Shown: in pieces, positions 1 through 5,603 of the stretch
Layout: each line of letters starts with the position of its first letter
How positions within the stretch are numbered: position 1 is the stretch's first letter
DNA from: Bacteroidales bacterium UBA1745
Lineage (GTDB): Bacteria; Bacteroidota; Bacteroidia; Bacteroidales; UBA932
Reading direction: 5' to 3'
Assembly (NCBI GenBank): GCA_002314885.1
Contig: DCHT01000043.1
Coordinates: 1 to 7,321, forward strand
Length of the DNA stretch: 7,321 nucleotides
The notes under the pieces: model-generated
What the model saw: only the letters and a program-made list of their open reading frames with translations
What the model was told of the DNA's origin: nothing
Database searches by the model: none
Translations under genes and position numbers: made by a program

Positions 1-722
1 GCGCCTTCTCCCATCACGAAGCCGCTCCTGCGGGCATCGAATGGCAGGCAGGCCTTGAACGGATCCTCCACAGTGGAGAGCGCACGCGCATTCTGGAAAC
101 CGCCTATCGCGATAGGGTTGATGGCTGCCTCGCTGCCGCCTGAGAGTATGGCGTCCGCATCGCCCCTCTGGATGGCGAGAAAAGCCTCACCGAGGGCGTT
201 GGTGCCCGATGCACAGGCCGAAACCGTAGTCAGGGCCGGGCCCTGGGCATTCACTCGTATTGCCACATTCGCACCGCCTATATTGGCGATGAGCATAGGT
301 ATGAAGAGGGGAGAGACCTTGCCTGCTCCGTTCTCGATCATATTCTGGGTCTGCTTGACGAAAGTGTCGAGACCGCCCACGCCTGAACCGATATAGACTC
401 CGAGCCTCTCCGGAGCGATATTCTCGCCCGACTTCAGCCCGCTGGACTCCATTGCCTGGAGGGCGGCTGCAAGGGCGAACTGGCTGAAACGGTCGCTGCG
501 TCTGGCTTCCTGCTTGCTAAGCCCGAACTCCTCAGGCACGAAGCCCTTCACCTGTCCGGCCACCTTGACCGTGAGCCCACGATTGATCTCGGACTCCTCT
601 AGCTCGATAGTGGAAATGCCGCACTGGCCCTCGAAAATCGCTTTCCTGAAGGCCTCCACGCTGTTTCCTACCGGTGAGATGATACCCATTCCGGTTATGA
701 CGACCCGTCTTTCCTTATTCAT
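1..722 (-). CDS. fabF: beta-ketoacyl-ACP synthase, FabF type (3' part missing)
   Basis: This is a condensing enzyme of cytoplasmic type II fatty acid synthesis: it joins an acyl group held on its active-site cysteine to malonyl-ACP. I translated 240 residues. They begin MNKERRVVITGMGIISPVGN, the usual FabF opening, and contain the nucleophile loop TVSACASGTN with the catalytic cysteine at residue 170, followed by GGSEAAINPIAIGGF and FDARRSGFVMGEGA. The family is about 410 residues long, so the two catalytic histidines and the C-terminus lie beyond the window edge. The start is the ATG 4 bp after the ligase stop codon, so the pair is probably co-transcribed and translationally coupled. No acyl carrier protein gene adjoins it on the upstream side, so it may be a second, pathway-dedicated synthase rather than the housekeeping copy; that part is inference. 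FabB is less likely from the loop sequences. Confidence 0.93.
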   Translation of the reverse strand, partial: MNKERRVVITGMGIISPVGNSVEAFRKAIFEGQCGISTIELEESEINRGLTVKVAGQVKGFVPEEFGLSKQEARRSDRFSQFALAAALQAMESSGLKSGENIAPERLGVYIGSGVGGLDTFVKQTQNMIENGAGKVSPLFIPMLIANIGGANVAIRVNAQGPALTTVSACASGTNALGEAFLAIQRGDADAILSGGSEAAINPIAIGGFQNARALSTVEDPFKACLPFDARRSGFVMGEG

Positions 723-726
723 AAAA

Positions 727-2349
727 CTAGATGTACATAAAACGTTTGATGCTGCCCTTCGGAGTCTTCGCGAACGGTTCGAACCTCAGTTCGTAGGATG
801 CGACGGCCGAATATTTCGGTATCTGGGTATTGAGATACTTTATATGTTCGGCCATCAGCGAATTCATAGTTTCCGCATTGATGGAATGTTCCGTCATCCT
901 GTTGCCGTCAGGCACTATGATCGCGTGCAGCTTGTCTTCCCTCATCACAACCAGCGACTCGGCCACGTATGGCAGGGAATTGAGTATGACCTCGATTTCT
1001 TCCGGGAAAATGTTCTGTCCGTTCGTGGACAGGAGTATGTTCTTGCAACGTCCGAGCAGGAAGAGTATGTTGTCCTTGTCGATGATGCCCACGTCGCCGG
1101 TCTTGAGCCAGCCGTCCTCGGTGAACACCTGGGCCGTGGCCTCCGGATTCTTGTAGTAGCCCGCGAATACGATGTCGCCCTTGATGAGCAGTTCGCCAGG
1201 AATGGCGTGCTGCTTAGGGGAGTCTATCTTGCCCTGGATATAGTCATTGTAGATCATTCCGCAGGACTTAGCCTTGTATTTGCCCACAGGCCCGAGCGAG
1301 ATCACAGGGGCGGTCTCGGTCATACCGTAGCCGGTGATGAAAGGAGTCTTGAGTTTGAACGCGAGCAGGGATTCCAGCTCAGGCGGAATGGCGGCACCAC
1401 CCGTCACGAAGGCCTCGATTCGGCCTCCCATAGCGTCCATAAGCAGTTTTTTCTTGCTTTCGTTGTCTGCCTCCACGCCTCCGAGCACTGAATCCACGAA
1501 TTTGCTGATGACCAGCGGCACTGCGAAGAACAGGGCCGGACGCAGCTCGAGGAAGGCGTCTTTCAGTATGCGTGGCACAGGCATCACGCCCAGAACGCAC
1601 AGGTGCATACCCACGCACAGGGAAGTGATCGCATCGACCGTGAGACCGAAGATATGCGCATACGGAAGCACGCTCAGCAGGTTCTCTCCGCGATGGAAAG
1701 GCAGCTTGTCGCTCACGAAATGCACGTTTGCGCTGAAGTTCTTCACGCTGAGCATCACGCCCTTCGGATTGCCGGTGGAGCCGGAAGTGTACATAATCGC
1801 ACAGACCTCGTCGAGGCCGATTTCAGGACGGGCAGCAATGCGCTCGCAGAAAGCCTCTTTCGTCCACTGCGGATATTTCTTTTCGAAATTCTCGTATCGT
1901 CTGGCGTAAACGTCTGCGAAATTGCCCCTGGAGGCGAGGATTTCGCCGGATTCGATGTCGATTGCCGCCATAAGCATTGGCATCTGATCGAAGTCCATAC
2001 CGGCGAATATGCCTTTCTCAGTATATAGGATGCGTAAATCCGAATGGACGACCAGCCTCATCGAATCTGCCGGCAGGAAGCCGTTGAAGAGCTGCACGCT
2101 CACATATCCGCCGGTCACGGATGCCATAAACACAGTCATCCAGTTGACGCTGCTCCTGGCATTGATGGAAACCTTGTCCTGAGGCTTGAGACCTGCCTCC
2201 TCCCACACATCCTGCAGCACCGCAATCTCCCTGGCAAAGTCTGCATATTTCAATTCTTTGACGCGGAACTGCGAAATGGCCTTGTTATCCCAGCAGTCGG
2301 CGACGGAAGAATGAAAAAGTCTTATGAATGAATCCATTGATGTAGTCAT
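727..2349 (-). CDS. AMP-forming long-chain acyl-CoA/acyl-ACP ligase
   Basis: This enzyme activates a carboxylic acid, probably a fatty acid, as an acyl-adenylate and transfers it to CoA or a carrier-protein thiol. The 540-residue length is normal for the ANL superfamily. Visible motifs in order are the P-loop YTSGSTGNPKG (187-197), the A5 motif GYGMTETAP (340-348), the A7 motif GWLKTGD (413-419), the hinge GRCKN (433-437), and a C-terminal TPKGSIKR (529-536). In that last motif a simple alignment puts Ser533 where the adenylation lysine normally lies, with Lys531 and Lys535 next to it. There is no signal peptide, so it is cytoplasmic. The first ATG gives MTTSMDS; the second, residue 5 at 2337, is a credible alternative because the probable promoter would leave only about 10 nt of leader before the first. 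It is followed 4 bp later by the fabF-type gene. The exact substrate cannot be read from sequence. Confidence 0.9.
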   Translation of the reverse strand: MTTSMDSFIRLFHSSVADCWDNKAISQFRVKELKYADFAREIAVLQDVWEEAGLKPQDKVSINARSSVNWMTVFMASVTGGYVSVQLFNGFLPADSMRLVVHSDLRILYTEKGIFAGMDFDQMPMLMAAIDIESGEILASRGNFADVYARRYENFEKKYPQWTKEAFCERIAARPEIGLDEVCAIMYTSGSTGNPKGVMLSVKNFSANVHFVSDKLPFHRGENLLSVLPYAHIFGLTVDAITSLCVGMHLCVLGVMPVPRILKDAFLELRPALFFAVPLVISKFVDSVLGGVEADNESKKKLLMDAMGGRIEAFVTGGAAIPPELESLLAFKLKTPFITGYGMTETAPVISLGPVGKYKAKSCGMIYNDYIQGKIDSPKQHAIPGELLIKGDIVFAGYYKNPEATAQVFTEDGWLKTGDVGIIDKDNILFLLGRCKNILLSTNGQNIFPEEIEVILNSLPYVAESLVVMREDKLHAIIVPDGNRMTEHSINAETMNSLMAEHIKYLNTQIPKYSAVASYELRFEPFAKTPKGSIKRFMYI

Positions 2350-2365
2350 AGTCTATTAAAGAGTA

Positions 2366-2373
2366 CAAATATA
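2366..2373 (-). promoter_or_regulatory. Bacteroidota -7 box upstream of the acyl ligase
   Basis: The minus strand reads TATATTTG here, a perfect match to TAnnTTTG. I see no convincing TTTG at the -33 position, so the call rests on one element. Transcription would start near 2360, leaving a very short leader before the ATG at 2349 or about 23 nt before the alternative ATG at 2337. A 12-bp perfect palindrome, ATATAATTATAT (2369-2380), overlaps it; at such AT content this may be chance. Confidence 0.5.
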
Positions 2374-2400
2374 ATTATATAGATGCATAAATGCTTGTAA

Positions 2401-2428
2401 TTGTGTGTAATAATTGGACTTATATTCA
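2401..2428 (+). promoter_or_regulatory. weak candidate promoter for the 2459 lipoprotein
   Basis: TTG at 2401-2403 and TATATTCA at 2421-2428 roughly resemble the -33 and -7 elements; the latter matches four of six fixed positions. The spacing is 17 bp rather than the usual 19-21. A promoter is expected in this divergent gap, but this placement is uncertain. Confidence 0.2.
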
Positions 2429-2458
2429 GTATAGCATAGTAACAATTACAATACCACT

Positions 2459-3616
2459 ATGAAGCATATCATCAAACTAGCATTGGCTGTCGTGTTCGCA
2501 GCCGCCCTCTTCCAGTCCTGCAATTCCGAAATCCGTAAGGCACGCGCCGTCGAAAAGTGGATCGCGTCCCTTCAGACCGACGCCGAGCCTTTCGACCTAT
2601 GCGAGCGTCAGTTGACTGCCGATTTGGTATATTGCGGCATCGGTGTCCAGGATATCAACGACACATTTCACGATGAACACATATCTCCAAGCGAAGTTTT
2701 CTACTATCCGGACAATGCGTTTTCCGAGAAGCCTCTCTCCCAGAAACTGATGTCTCTGCAGAACAGCGCGGCCGTCTGGAACCGCATTATGCATTGCTAC
2801 GAGGCCTATAACCGTGAACTTTGCAGCGTTGATGACAGTCTCCTTACCAAGGCTGACACCCTGGCTTTCCTGGCAATGGATCCAGTCGGTTTCACTGATG
2901 AAATGCTGCGCGAGGCCATCCCTGATGACAAGCTCTATTTGGCCGCCTCAGCCCTCGTCAAAGCATACGGGAACTTCGACGGTGACGATTCGCCGGAGTC
3001 CGAGTTTTCGCAGTATGTGTATGATTTCAGGGAGGTGATTGGCGACGCAGAGCCTTTTGCCGACACCGTTCTGCTCAACGAATTTCACGAGAATTTCTGG
3101 AAGTGGTATGAGAAGAAGACATACGTACCTCAGATCGATGCCATCGTGAAGTCCAGGATCGACGAAGTCACTCTCAGTGACGAGCAGAAGGAGATTTTCC
3201 GTCGCGCAGTCGGGAGTGCCGAGGACATTGACACCCGCGCCATCCTCGCTCTCGAATATGCGCAGTTCAACGATGATGCCCTTCCATATCTGAGTGAAAT
3301 CATCGAATCCGGTCTCTACACGAAGTATCTCCTCGAGGTCTGGATCTCCTGGAGGGCACATCTCCAGTCGGAGCATTTTGGCTTGTCTTCCTTCTCCGTC
3401 ATTCCCGACACCTACTTTGATAAGGTCAAGGCCAAGTGTATGGAGACCATTGCAAAGCACGTAAGCGCCGATGACGACCCTTACGCCAGATGTTTGCTCG
3501 AGAATTTCCTGTATTGCGAGAACCTTCACCGAATGGCCAGTCTCTTCGGCAACGAAACCTTCGTGATTCTCTGCAATCTCCAGAATAGTATGTTCGTCCA
3601 GCCGCGATTGAGGTAG
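2459..3616 (+). CDS. predicted lipoprotein of unknown function
   Basis: I do not recognise this 385-residue protein. It opens with Lys3 and Lys6, a hydrophobic stretch (residues 7-18) and a loose lipobox FQSC ending at Cys21, so it is probably exported and lipid-anchored in the envelope. The mature part is rich in Asp, Glu and aromatic residues, with acidic patches such as GNFDGDDSPESEF (171-183) and SADDDP (336-341). It reads as mostly helical and has no membrane segment after the leader. It also carries several further cysteines (for example 48, 59, 113, 122, 327 and 345). The ATG at 2459 is chosen because the signal sequence begins there; no Shine-Dalgarno precedes it, which is normal for the phylum. 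It is transcribed alone, divergent from the acyl ligase and convergent with the lipocalin-like gene 12 bp downstream. Third-position G/C preference matches the flanking chromosomal genes, which supports it being real coding sequence. Confidence 0.82.
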   Translation: MKHIIKLALAVVFAAALFQSCNSEIRKARAVEKWIASLQTDAEPFDLCERQLTADLVYCGIGVQDINDTFHDEHISPSEVFYYPDNAFSEKPLSQKLMSLQNSAAVWNRIMHCYEAYNRELCSVDDSLLTKADTLAFLAMDPVGFTDEMLREAIPDDKLYLAASALVKAYGNFDGDDSPESEFSQYVYDFREVIGDAEPFADTVLLNEFHENFWKWYEKKTYVPQIDAIVKSRIDEVTLSDEQKEIFRRAVGSAEDIDTRAILALEYAQFNDDALPYLSEIIESGLYTKYLLEVWISWRAHLQSEHFGLSSFSVIPDTYFDKVKAKCMETIAKHVSADDDPYARCLLENFLYCENLHRMASLFGNETFVILCNLQNSMFVQPRLR

Positions 3617-3617
3617 G

Positions 3618-3632
3618 GTAGAGCTATTCTAC
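3618..3632. terminator. possible small hairpin between convergent genes
   Basis: GTAGA (3618-3622) and TCTAC (3628-3632) form a perfect 5-bp stem around a 5-nt loop, extendable only by G-T pairs. It lies between the stop codons of two converging genes and overlaps the second. There is no T-run on either strand, so it is a poor intrinsic terminator; the position is the main argument. Confidence 0.22.
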
Positions 3633-4153
3633 TTCACTCTGGTGTACTTTTCAGTCTGTGTCTTACCTTCGTCGTCGATGTATTTCCAGCTGAGCTTGTC
3701 GCCCTTGATCTGGACGTTGGTGTAGATGTCGTCGCCCTCCAGACTCTTCAGGAACTCCTTCTCCTGATCGTCGAACATATCCTGGAAGTCTTTCTTCATC
3801 TTAGGGTCATCGACCACCTCGCCCTTGTAGACGACGGTAATCGGCTTGACCATCTTGAAAGAGGCCTTATCCTTGTTCCACTTGATCACGAGCTTGCTGC
3901 CGTCGAACGTGAAAGTGCCTTCGGCGTAGGCTTCAGATGTGCCTGTGGTATTGATACCGAACATATTCATCTTGATGAACAGCGTGCCCTTTTCGATGAC
4001 TGTTCCGGACTGCTCGCCATTGAATATCATCACATCAGTTGCTGTCATTCCCATTGCGGACATAGTTGATGTCCACTTGCCATTGAGACCGTCCTGTGCG
4101 AAAGAAATGATGCTGCTGACCACCAGCAGGGTGCAGATAAAAAACCTTTTCAT
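3629..4153 (-). CDS. secreted lipocalin-like protein
   Basis: This is a 174-residue exported protein. MKRFFICTLLVVSSIISFAQ is a clean type I signal peptide with cleavage likely after Ala19 (SFA). No lipobox cysteine follows, so it is periplasmic or secreted. The mature protein begins DGLNGKWTST; the NGKW element followed by alternating short beta strands (VMIFNGEQSGTVI, GTFTFDGSKLVIKW, TNVQIKGDKLSWKYI) resembles the small lipocalin-like domains common in Bacteroidales secreted proteins. An acidic and lysine-rich helical insert lies at about residues 115-140. Ligand and role are unknown. The ATG at 4153 is preferred over an in-frame TTG at 4183, because that TTG falls inside the probable promoter box and would place 10 charged residues ahead of the signal peptide. 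The gene follows the toxin gene on the same strand but appears to have its own promoter. Confidence 0.8.
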   Translation of the reverse strand: MKRFFICTLLVVSSIISFAQDGLNGKWTSTMSAMGMTATDVMIFNGEQSGTVIEKGTLFIKMNMFGINTTGTSEAYAEGTFTFDGSKLVIKWNKDKASFKMVKPITVVYKGEVVDDPKMKKDFQDMFDDQEKEFLKSLEGDDIYTNVQIKGDKLSWKYIDDEGKTQTEKYTRVK

Positions 4154-4180
4154 ATTTGTCAATTCCGATTTATTTCTGTG

Positions 4181-4188
4181 CAAAAGTA
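4181..4188 (-). promoter_or_regulatory. Bacteroidota -7 box upstream of the lipocalin-like gene
   Basis: The minus strand reads TACTTTTG, a perfect TAnnTTTG, starting 4 bp after the toxin stop codon and about 27 bp before the ATG at 4153. The -33 element is unclear because it would fall within the end of the toxin gene. It argues that the lipocalin-like gene is transcribed independently of the toxin-antitoxin operon. Confidence 0.55.
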
Positions 4189-4192
4189 ATAA

Positions 4193-4591
4193 TTAATTCC
4201 AGTTTACGAGCCTGATTCCCGCTATTCTGTCCAGGTGACGGGCATTTTCGCTGACAAGAATCATACCCTCGCTGACGGCTGTGCAACCGATCAGCAGGTC
4301 GAAGTCTTCAATTGGCTTGCTCTCTGAACACAGGCGTGCCTTCTCCTCGGCGAAGAACTCGATTGAGTTGCTGATTGGCACTTGTGGCAGTATCTGGAAC
4401 AGCCTTTTCAGGACGGATTCGTCGATCTTCCGTCCGTTGGCTCTCGCGATTTTTTCTCCGATCAGCAGCTCCGCTTTCGTGATTTCGCTGATATAGCAGT
4501 TTTCCAGACCAGCCTCATCGATTGCCTGCGCTACGACCTTGTTGCCCCTCAGCAGGTGAACACAGATATTGGTGTCTAACAGATACTTCAT
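4193..4591 (-). CDS. vapC: VapC-family PIN-domain toxin (ribonuclease)
   Basis: This is a 132-residue single PIN domain, the normal VapC length. VapC toxins are metal-dependent RNases that cut specific RNAs, often tRNAs, and are held inactive by the antitoxin. The acidic metal site is intact: Asp6 in YLLDTNICVHLLRG, Glu41 in KAELLIGE and Asp98 in EDFDLLIG. The C-terminal VSENARHLDRIAGIRLVNW (113-131) matches the family's NxxHF region, with Asn116 and His119. The start ATG overlaps the antitoxin stop codon as ATGA, so translation is probably coupled and the antitoxin is made first. It lies second in a two-gene operon driven from the promoter near 5140. Its RNA target cannot be told from sequence. 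Confidence 0.93.
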   Translation of the reverse strand: MKYLLDTNICVHLLRGNKVVAQAIDEAGLENCYISEITKAELLIGEKIARANGRKIDESVLKRLFQILPQVPISNSIEFFAEEKARLCSESKPIEDFDLLIGCTAVSEGMILVSENARHLDRIAGIRLVNWN

Positions 4592-5115
4592 AGCTCAGGG
4601 TAGGTGTTAGCGGTTCTATATGATCGTATTTCCTCTGCGTCAGGGAAATCTTCTCCCAGTGCCCCGCAGAAGTCAAAGATCGAAGTGCGCCTTTCCTGCG
4701 CCTTCTCGCAAAGTACATTCTGGATATATTCCCTCAGCGTCTCTCCCTTTTCCCTTGCGGATGTCGACAGGGATAGGTAGGCTGATTTTGGCAGTGCTAT
4801 TCTTTCAAGGTACACAGATGCTGTTGGCTCACCAAGCGACTTACCGACCACCTTGTCACGGTCATACCCACAGACCGTCGCTGAAACGCTGACGGCGTTG
4901 TCGCTGGCACCGGAAATAGGCCGTCCCAGCACAATCGACATCTCCTCCAGCAGATCGGATGTGAAATTGTGGTTTCCGCTCATCCATCTCGTCACCTCGC
5001 TTGGCTGCCGGTGCATCCTCGCCGCGAACTCCTTCTTCGTCAGTCCGAGCTCATTGAGCGCATCGCCGATTTCCTCAGCGATCCTCTTCCTCCTAACTGT
5101 GATTTCCTTTTTCAT
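4588..5115 (-). CDS. antitoxin: XRE helix-turn-helix with VapB-like C-terminus
   Basis: This 175-residue protein precedes vapC and overlaps it by 4 bp, so it is the cognate antitoxin and probable autorepressor. Residues 11-65 form an XRE/Cro-type helix-turn-helix, with LTKKEFAARMHRQPSEVTRW as helices 2 and 3. A linker follows (about 66-98). Residues 101-140 (a strand VYLERIALP, a helix KSAYLSLSTSAREKG, then TLREYIQNVLCEKAQE) look like a ribbon-helix-helix unit. The tail FDFCGALGEDFPDAEEIRSY (147-166) resembles the toxin-wrapping end of VapB antitoxins. Typical VapB proteins are only about 70-90 residues, so this is roughly twice the usual size. The helix-turn-helix and operon assignment are firm; the ribbon-helix-helix reading comes from visual pattern only. 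The start is the ATG about 14 nt after the expected transcription start. Confidence 0.85.
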   Translation of the reverse strand: MKKEITVRRKRIAEEIGDALNELGLTKKEFAARMHRQPSEVTRWMSGNHNFTSDLLEEMSIVLGRPISGASDNAVSVSATVCGYDRDKVVGKSLGEPTASVYLERIALPKSAYLSLSTSAREKGETLREYIQNVLCEKAQERRTSIFDFCGALGEDFPDAEEIRSYRTANTYPEL

Positions 5116-5135
5116 TCACGTATCTGTTTCTTCTG

Positions 5136-5165
5136 CAAATTTAGTAAAATTTACAAATATGCCAA
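5136..5165 (-). promoter_or_regulatory. promoter of the toxin-antitoxin operon
   Basis: On the minus strand TTG (5165-5163) and a perfect -7 box TAAATTTG (5143-5136) are separated by 19 bp, within the Bacteroidota consensus spacing. The start of transcription would fall near 5130, about 15 nt before the antitoxin ATG at 5115. The upstream half overlaps the left arm of the inverted repeat at 5153-5166, a position suited to repression. Confidence 0.65.
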
Positions 5166-5217
5166 TATACATAAATGCGAAATTTGTAGCAATTCATAGA
5201 TTAATTGGTATATTTGT
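5153..5217. repeat. 14-bp inverted repeat spanning divergent promoters, candidate operator
   Basis: ACAAATATGCCAAT (5153-5166) is repeated in inverted orientation as ATTGGTATATTTGT (5204-5217), matching at 13 of 14 positions with a 37-bp spacer. The left arm covers the -33 side of the antitoxin promoter and the right arm covers the -7 box of the septoil-knot promoter. The symmetry suggests a regulator, most simply the XRE antitoxin, binding both arms. Both arms contain promoter-like TATTTG, which may explain part of the similarity. Confidence 0.5.
5183..5216 (+). promoter_or_regulatory. promoter of the septoil-knot protein gene
   Basis: TTTG (5183-5186) and a perfect -7 box TATATTTG (5209-5216) are separated by 22 bp, slightly more than the usual 19-21. 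Transcription would start near 5222-5224, leaving about 18 nt before the ATG at 5241. The -7 box lies inside the right arm of the inverted repeat shared with the antitoxin promoter region. Confidence 0.6.
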
Positions 5218-5240
5218 CTTCGACACGAAACAACCGTATT

Positions 5241-5582
5241 ATGAAAAAACTGCTTCTATTGGCCATAGCCGCCCTCGTTGGTGGCAGCACAAGCGCATTC
5301 GCGCAGAAAGTCTACGCCACTCAGTACTCGAATCAGGCGCAGGTGAAGGTCTATGTCGTGAAATATGAGAACCAGGCTGATCTCAAGGTCTACAAGGTCC
5401 AATACGAGAACCAGGCCGGTCAGAACAACGGCAAATGGTACTTCGTCAAGTATGAGAACCAGGCCCAGAAGAAGATCTATTTCGTGGACTATGAGAACCA
5501 GGCCGACCTCAAAATCTATTTCGTGAAATACGAGAACCAGGCCGGCTGGGTCAACAAATCAAAGCAACATCTTCTGTATTAA
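5241..5582 (+). CDS. secreted 7(1) septoil knot (DUF6150-like) repeat protein
   Basis: This 113-residue protein has a type I signal peptide (MKKLLLLAIAALVGGSTSAF, cleavage probably after Ala21) and is otherwise six tandem repeats of about 13 residues with consensus K-[VIW]-Y-x-V-x-Y-E-N-Q-A-x-x. The repeats start at residues 23, 36, 49, 65, 78 and 91; the third carries a three-residue insertion, GQNNG. The pattern (ADLKVYKV, then a loop, KWYFV, KIYFV, and a terminal QAGW) matches what I recall of the septoil knot family, small beta proteins with a 7(1) torus-knotted backbone. No enzymatic residues stand out, and the function of the family is unknown to me. The ATG at 5241 is chosen over an upstream in-frame start at 5205 that would lie inside the promoter. 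It heads a probable operon with the lipoprotein 21 bp downstream. Confidence 0.8.
   Translation: MKKLLLLAIAALVGGSTSAFAQKVYATQYSNQAQVKVYVVKYENQADLKVYKVQYENQAGQNNGKWYFVKYENQAQKKIYFVDYENQADLKIYFVKYENQAGWVNKSKQHLLY
5325..5542 (+). repeat. coding tandem repeat, 39-bp period
   Basis: The 14-mer TA[T/C]GAGAACCAGGC occurs at 5364, 5403, 5451, 5490 and 5529, with a diverged copy (TACTCGAATCAGGC) at 5325. Spacing is 39 bp except for one 48-bp step. It encodes the YENQA core of each septoil-knot repeat. The period is always a multiple of three and the array lies fully within the gene. Confidence 0.9.
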
Positions 5583-5603
5583 GAACTAACTATTCAAATA
5601 CCT

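Noticed and set aside
514..1491. A 325-codon open frame on the plus strand
   Set aside because: It lies antisense to the well-supported ligase and fabF genes, has no recognisable domain, and long antisense frames are expected opposite GC-rich codons.
1334..1909. A 191-codon plus-strand frame
   Set aside because: It is entirely antisense to the ligase, including its P-loop region, and shows a low-complexity Ser/Arg composition typical of a shadow frame.
2948..3529. A 193-codon minus-strand frame
   Set aside because: It is opposite the unknown lipoprotein, which has a proper signal sequence and start. The antisense frame has neither motif nor promoter.
5116..5240. Possible recombination or attachment site at the edge of the knot-protein cassette
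   Set aside because: The inverted repeat coincides with promoter elements and no matching copy is visible beyond 6569, and no integrase or transposase gene is present.
5325..5542. Regularly spaced repeats resembling a CRISPR array
   Set aside because: The repeat is only 14 bp, spacing is always a multiple of three, the 'spacers' are also similar to each other, and the whole array encodes a conserved protein repeat.
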